Origin: Holophagae bacterium | Lineage (GTDB): Bacteria > Acidobacteriota > Thermoanaerobaculia > Thermoanaerobaculales > Sulfomarinibacteraceae | Direction of reading: 5' to 3' | Assembly: GCA_030609785.1 (NCBI GenBank) | Contig: JAUWTC010000055.1 | Location: forward strand, 1 to 9,526 | Length of the DNA: 9,526 nucleotides | Shown here: positions 5,377 through 9,526 of the stretch, one piece after another | How positions within the stretch are numbered: position 1 is the stretch's first letter | How the letters are laid out: every line of letters starts with the position of its first letter | Notes under the pieces: model-generated | Seen by the model: the letters and a program-made list of their open reading frames with translations, nothing else | The model's database searches: none | What the model was told of the DNA's origin: nothing | Position numbers and translations under genes: made by a program

Positions 5377-7503
5377 TCAGTTGTCCGCACCCCCGTCACT
5401 CTGATCCAACAAAAACGCGTAGGTCAGCGCGGTCTCTTCGTGCTGTTTGAAGCGCCCGGAGGCGCCGCCGTGTCCAGCATCCATGTTGGTGTAGAAAAGG
5501 AGGGTGTGGTCATCGGTCTTCAGGGTCCGCAGTTTCGCCACCCATTTGGCCGGTTCCCAGTACTGAACTTGAGAGTCGTGCAGACCGGCGGTGACCAGCA
5601 TCGCGGGATAGTCCTGCGCTCGCACCTGGTCATAGGGCGAGTAGGACAGCATGTAGTCAAAGAACTCCTTGTTGTTGGGGTTGCCCCATTCGTCATACTC
5701 GGCAGTGGTCAGGGGAATGTCGGCATCGAGCATGGTTGTCATGACGTCGACGAAGGGCACCTGAGCAACGATTCCTCCGAACAGGTCGGGACGCATGTTG
5801 ACGACGGCGCCCATCAGCAGGCCCCCGGCGCTTCCGCCCATGGCAAAGAGCTGATCTGAAGTCGTCATGCCTTCATCCACCAGGAACTGTGCACAGTCGA
5901 CGAAATCGGTGAAGGTGTTCTTCTTGTGGAGCAGTTTGCCGTCTTCGTACCACCGCCGGCCGTTCACCTGGCCGCCCCGAACGTGGGCGATGGCGAAGGT
6001 GAAGCCGCGGTCAAGCAGGCTCAGGCGGTCCGATCGAAAGGCGGGATCCATCGAATAACCGTAGGAACCGTAGGCATAGAGCAGGAGAGGCTGTGGACCG
6101 TCTCCGGAGTCCACCCGTCGGACCAGGGAAATCGGTACCTCGACGCCGTCGTGTGCCGTGGCATAGAAGCGCTCGGCGACATAGTCTGAAGGGTTGAAAC
6201 CGCCCAGTACTTCTTCTTGTTTCAAAAGGGTGCGGGTCCGGGTCACCATGTCGAAGTCGAAGACCGAATGTGGGGTGGTCAGCGAGGAGTAGTCGAAGCG
6301 CAGCGTCGTTGTGTTGAATTCCGGGTTGACGCCGATCCAAGCGTCATAGGCGGCGTCTTCGAAATCAATCAGATACCTTCCCTCGCCCGACCATGGGATC
6401 ACTCGAAGTTGCATCAGGCCGTTCTGACGTTGGGCCAGGACAAGGTGGTCCCGGAAGATCTCGAATGTCTCGAGATAGGTGTCTTCGGAATGGGGGATCA
6501 CCTCCGCCCACTGAGACTTCCGGGTCTCGGCGATCGGTGTCGACATCAGACGGAAATTGACGGCATTGTCGTTGGTTCGGATGTAGAAACGGTCCGCGAA
6601 GTGATCGATCGAGTACTCGTGGCCGCGCGTCCTCGGCAGGAATATCGTGAATTGGCCCGTCGGATCGTCGGCGTCGAGGTATCGGGCCTCGTCGGAGAGG
6701 GTCGAGGTCGAGTGGATGACGAGGTATCGCTTTGATTTGGTTTTTTGGACGGAACAACTGAAGGTCTCGTCCTCTTCATCGAACACCAATACGTCATCAG
6801 CGGAATCAGTTCCCAAAACGTGCCGAAAAACCAGGTGGGATCGGAGAGTCTCCGGATCCTGCCTGGTGTAAAACACGGTGCGGTTGTCGTCGGCCCAGAC
6901 GACATTACCCGTGACCTCCGGCAGGAGGTCCGGGTAGATCTCGCCGGTGTCCAGGTTCTTGAACCGGAGCGAGTAGAATCGTCGTCCAACCGAGTCCTGT
7001 GCAAATGCCAAAAGCGTGTTGTCGGTACTGATCTGAAGGCCTCGAACGTCGAAATACTCGTGCCCTTCGCTGAGTTCGTTGACGTTGAGGATGATCTCTT
7101 CAGCAGCCTCCATGGATTTCGGACGGCGGCAGTAGATCGGGTATTCCCCGCCGGATTCATAGCGGTCGTAGTAGAAGTAGTCGTTCTCGGAATAGGGCAC
7201 GGACTCGTCGTCTTGTTTGGTCCTTCCGACGATTTCGTCGAAGAGCTCAGTTTGCAGCGGCTCCGTATGTGCGAGCGTTGAGGCGGTGTAGGCGTTCTCG
7301 GCCTCGAGGTAGGCGATGACCTTGGGATTGTCTCGTTCCTTCAGCCAGTAGTAGTCATCTACGCGTTCGCCCCCGTGGGCCAAAAGGGTGTGGGGGATTT
7401 TCTCCGCCACAGGAGGCCTGCTGCGGTCCGGTCTTTTACAGGCGCCACTCGGAAGGCAAAGGGCCAGCAGGACCAGCGCCATTGGAAACATCGCTTTTGA
7501 CAT
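5377..7503 (-). CDS. ptrB: Oligopeptidase B-type serine peptidase (family S9A), exported
   Basis: A 708-residue prolyl oligopeptidase-family enzyme. Residues about 35-435 are the beta-propeller lid and about 440-700 the alpha/beta hydrolase domain. The catalytic triad is Ser558 (GGSAGG), Asp643 (GLHDSQVQYWEPAKW) and His678 (DAGHGG). Spacing is the same as in E. coli oligopeptidase B (S532/D617/H652 as I recall them), offset by 26. Glu602 and Asp604 in AEYDEWGNP align with the acidic pair that binds the P1 Arg/Lys, so trypsin-like cleavage after basic residues of short peptides is expected. Of the second acidic pair, Asp486 is kept but its partner is Ala488. Unlike the classical cytosolic enzyme it starts with a signal peptide. 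Cys22 follows LPSGA, an imperfect lipobox, so it is either a lipoprotein or periplasmic. The ATG has a GAGGGGAG ribosome site. It follows the KamA-like gene by 115 bases and precedes the FG-GAP gene by 79. Confidence 0.93.
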   Translation of the reverse strand: MSKAMFPMALVLLALCLPSGACKRPDRSRPPVAEKIPHTLLAHGGERVDDYYWLKERDNPKVIAYLEAENAYTASTLAHTEPLQTELFDEIVGRTKQDDESVPYSENDYFYYDRYESGGEYPIYCRRPKSMEAAEEIILNVNELSEGHEYFDVRGLQISTDNTLLAFAQDSVGRRFYSLRFKNLDTGEIYPDLLPEVTGNVVWADDNRTVFYTRQDPETLRSHLVFRHVLGTDSADDVLVFDEEDETFSCSVQKTKSKRYLVIHSTSTLSDEARYLDADDPTGQFTIFLPRTRGHEYSIDHFADRFYIRTNDNAVNFRLMSTPIAETRKSQWAEVIPHSEDTYLETFEIFRDHLVLAQRQNGLMQLRVIPWSGEGRYLIDFEDAAYDAWIGVNPEFNTTTLRFDYSSLTTPHSVFDFDMVTRTRTLLKQEEVLGGFNPSDYVAERFYATAHDGVEVPISLVRRVDSGDGPQPLLLYAYGSYGYSMDPAFRSDRLSLLDRGFTFAIAHVRGGQVNGRRWYEDGKLLHKKNTFTDFVDCAQFLVDEGMTTSDQLFAMGGSAGGLLMGAVVNMRPDLFGGIVAQVPFVDVMTTMLDADIPLTTAEYDEWGNPNNKEFFDYMLSYSPYDQVRAQDYPAMLVTAGLHDSQVQYWEPAKWVAKLRTLKTDDHTLLFYTNMDAGHGGASGRFKQHEETALTYAFLLDQSDGGADN

Positions 7504-7517
7504 TGGGACTCCCCTCG

Positions 7518-7534
7518 GTCCGGACTGGCCGGAC
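7518..7534 (-). other. Small hairpin next to the oligopeptidase ribosome binding site
   Basis: GTCCGG (7518-7523) and CCGGAC (7529-7534) form a 6-bp all-but-one G:C stem with a 5-base loop, one base upstream of the GAGGGGAG site on the minus strand. It could protect the 5' end of the message or tune translation. It could also be chance in GC-rich DNA. The rest of the 115-base gap shows no convincing promoter or terminator. Confidence 0.25.
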
Positions 7535-7618
7535 TTCGGCGTAGTCTACACGGACCAGGGATCAGACGACCCGATTACGGTGATGCTCGAGTAGTGCTCT
7601 ATCGGATTTCCGGCGAGG

Positions 7619-9526
7619 TCAATCCAGCCCGAAATTCGTCAGTTCCTTCGTGAAAACATCCGGACGGTCGGGGTAATCGTAGAGCGAGAATCTGGGGGCA
7701 GTTTGGCCGAGAGAATATCCGTACAGGCCATCGTATTCGTCCGCGTTTTCCGCGATGTCCTCCAGTTGGCGCAGGTATTCGCCGATTGACTTGGACTCGA
7801 TGATGACAACCTTGCCCAGTGTGTCGATGATCGGAGAGTGGGGTCGGGTTCGGTCGTGATCGAACTCCAGAATTCTCCGGCCGTAACGAGTGATACCAAT
7901 AACCCTGAACGTCAGGCTCTTGCCGACGCCGGGGAGGTTGAGCACGCTTCGATCAATAGCCTGGAACGGGAGGTGGTTGACCTGTGGCGTTGTGTTTCCC
8001 TTGTTCAAGGGGCGTTCCGGGAGAGGGCCCAGCGGAATCGCCTGGTCGTTTTCCGTGCTTCCGAAGACCTTCTCTTCCATCTCCTCCTGAACCAGGCGGG
8101 CGATCGGAGCAAAGGCTTGCTGGTTTTCGCGATAGCCTTTGACCGCGAAAGTGTAATAGGGGAAGACGCCGGTCTGTTGGAGCACGTGGCGCAGCTTGGC
8201 GCTGTGTCCACGCCGCGACGCCGCCGCAGTGAAGACAAGTTGGTTGGTGACGATCCATCCCGCGGATTGCAGGTGTTGCACCGCCTGCTGGGCTTCCGGC
8301 GTCACCTCCATCGGTGACTCGAAATGGGTCTGAATGATGAACTGCCGGATCCCGGCTTCCTCTGCCCGTTCTTTGAACTCAGCAAGGATTTCGGTCAGAC
8401 GGGGCGTGATTCGTTGCGGGAGGTAGACAGGGAGGCGGGTCCCCAGTCTGATGCGGTCGATCTCAGCGAATTTCTCCCCCGGTGGTCGACTCTGGTTGTC
8501 TTTTCTTTTGGCCTCCGCCATGGTGACGATCGCCTCGAGGATCCGGCTGATCGAGGCGTCGCTGCTCATCAATGCGTCGCCGCCCGTGATCAGGATATCC
8601 CTCAGCTGGGAATCGTTCCTGAAGTACTCCATCAGCTGTTGGAGCTTGGTGGCCCAACTGTCATCGGGGCGGAGTGCCTTGAGATTGAAGTTGAGGTTGC
8701 CTCTTTGAAAATCGTACATGCGTTGACAGGAGGCGCAGAGTCCACCGCAGGCCCGTCCGATCGTGTCCGGAATCAAGATGGCCACGTCGGGGTACCGGCG
8801 ATGGATATTGTGCCGTGTCGGCAGGATCCATCCTGCAGCGTTGGGTTTTCCCGGTTCAACCTGATCTTCCTTCTCCCAGGCGACGATGTGGCCGAATTCG
8901 TCGACCAGTTGGGAGCTGTAAACGACGTAGTCCCTGATTGCGAGATCGGCACCGATGGCGTAGTAGGGGACCCTGACGTGCAGAAGCGAGAGATAGTAGG
9001 GATTGACGAAGAACGGAATGCCGGCCTTTTCCGCCCGCATCAGGACATCCATCGTGTCAGGGTCGAGCGAGTGGTCCAGCATCTCATTGAGTTTGTCGGG
9101 CGATCGCACGGCGAAGGCCAGGTGAAAGCGGTGGTCTTGCCACCATTCGTGAGCTATCCGCATTTTCTCGGACCGGGACAGGCCCGGTTTGAAAGAGAAT
9201 TGTGAATTTGGAATGTCGCCCCTGCGGATGAGATCGACGACCACGTCCAGGATTCGATCTCGGTTTTCTTCCCGAAGGGCGATGATTCGCGGGTCCAATC
9301 CGCTGGGATAACGTTCCATCCATTGCTCGACTTTCGCCAGACTCGGGGGTTCGGGCTGGGAGTCGCCCGAAAACTGCCGAAAAAGGTGGAGCATGTCTTC
9401 GAAAAACTCCGGCTTCGCACCACCGGTGCCTCGCGTCGTCCCCAACCAGATCAGTCGAATCGGGTTGGTGACGGCAAGGTCCCCTCTGAGATTGAGGTCC
9501 GCAAATTCTCGATTGGCGTTGTCGAT
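7619..9526 (-). CDS. KamA-family radical SAM/PLP aminomutase-like enzyme, N-terminus outside window
   Basis: The frame is open to the window edge, giving 635 visible residues (numbered here from the window edge). Cys260, Cys264 and Cys267 (CGGLCASC) form the CxxxCxxC radical SAM cluster motif. DILITGGDALMSSD and a GTRLPVYLPQRIT segment are characteristic of the lysine 2,3-aminomutase (KamA) family. Lys536 in LNLPGVGKS is the best candidate for the PLP lysine, in place of the usual PGGGGK. Aligning NQxV and PYY landmarks puts Arg438 and Lys463 where lysine 2,3-aminomutase has the two aspartates that hold the substrate side-chain amine, so lysine is an unlikely substrate. At least 235 residues precede the cluster, far more than the usual 100 or so. 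A TTG at 9443-9445 is an unlikely start: it has no ribosome site, and 27 plausible codons precede it. The protein is presumably cytoplasmic and oxygen-sensitive. The reaction is unknown. Confidence 0.88.
   Translation of the reverse strand: MDNANREFADLNLRGDLAVTNPIRLIWLGTTRGTGGAKPEFFEDMLHLFRQFSGDSQPEPPSLAKVEQWMERYPSGLDPRIIALREENRDRILDVVVDLIRRGDIPNSQFSFKPGLSRSEKMRIAHEWWQDHRFHLAFAVRSPDKLNEMLDHSLDPDTMDVLMRAEKAGIPFFVNPYYLSLLHVRVPYYAIGADLAIRDYVVYSSQLVDEFGHIVAWEKEDQVEPGKPNAAGWILPTRHNIHRRYPDVAILIPDTIGRACGGLCASCQRMYDFQRGNLNFNLKALRPDDSWATKLQQLMEYFRNDSQLRDILITGGDALMSSDASISRILEAIVTMAEAKRKDNQSRPPGEKFAEIDRIRLGTRLPVYLPQRITPRLTEILAEFKERAEEAGIRQFIIQTHFESPMEVTPEAQQAVQHLQSAGWIVTNQLVFTAAASRRGHSAKLRHVLQQTGVFPYYTFAVKGYRENQQAFAPIARLVQEEMEEKVFGSTENDQAIPLGPLPERPLNKGNTTPQVNHLPFQAIDRSVLNLPGVGKSLTFRVIGITRYGRRILEFDHDRTRPHSPIIDTLGKVVIIESKSIGEYLRQLEDIAENADEYDGLYGYSLGQTAPRFSLYDYPDRPDVFTKELTNFGLD

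Noticed and set aside
7895..7945. Apparent P-loop (GKS) in the KamA-like protein
   Set aside because: The required Gly five residues before GKS is absent (Asn), and the position fits the PLP-lysine loop of aminomutases.
8324..9205. 293-codon open frame on the plus strand
   Set aside because: It is antisense to the KamA-like gene. The translation shows no family motif, while the minus frame has clear radical SAM motifs.
9443..9445. TTG as the start of the KamA-like gene
   Set aside because: There is no ribosome site, and 27 coding-like codons continue to the window edge. The gene was treated as 5'-partial.

Overview
All supportable genes lie on the minus strand. The window looks like part of a GC-rich Gram-negative bacterial chromosome: there are lipoproteins, a secreted calcium-type beta-propeller protein, an exported oligopeptidase and a long KamA-like radical SAM enzyme. 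This mix suits an uncultivated lineage of the FCB, Acidobacteriota or former Deltaproteobacteria kind. No rRNA or other taxonomic marker is present, so the assignment is weak. I saw no tRNA, rRNA, CRISPR array, transposase or phage gene.

In the direction of transcription (right to left) the layout is as follows. (1) 7619-9526: a KamA-family radical SAM/PLP enzyme whose 5' end lies outside the window. (2) 5377-7503: a signal-bearing oligopeptidase B (S9A). (3) 3705-5297: a secreted seven-repeat FG-GAP/VCBS protein. (4) 3523-3681: a short remnant of a proline iminopeptidase gene, with its nucleophile segment joined to its C-terminal tail. (5) 2807-3379: a lipoprotein carrying a group 1 truncated haemoglobin domain, with its own likely promoter. 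(6) 2189-2806: a 618-bp non-coding stretch full of inverted repeats, a degenerate hexamer repeat, a terminator with a competing third arm, and a sequence resembling a widespread intergenic repeat. (7) 857-2188: an acyltransferase-3 family integral membrane protein. (8) 1-860: a fold-type II PLP serine/threonine dehydratase or serine racemase, whose start codon overlaps the acyltransferase stop and whose C-terminus lies outside the window.

The genes do not form one obvious pathway. The tightest functional unit is the acyltransferase and dehydratase/racemase pair, joined by a 4-base stop/start overlap. It recalls the domain pairing of VanT, where an acyltransferase-3 membrane domain is fused to an unrelated type of serine racemase. 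The other point of interest is the KamA-like enzyme. By hand alignment, both acidic residues that hold the lysine side chain in lysine 2,3-aminomutase are replaced by basic residues, which suggests a different, probably anionic, substrate. The haemoglobin lipoprotein, oligopeptidase and propeller protein are all predicted to leave the cytoplasm.
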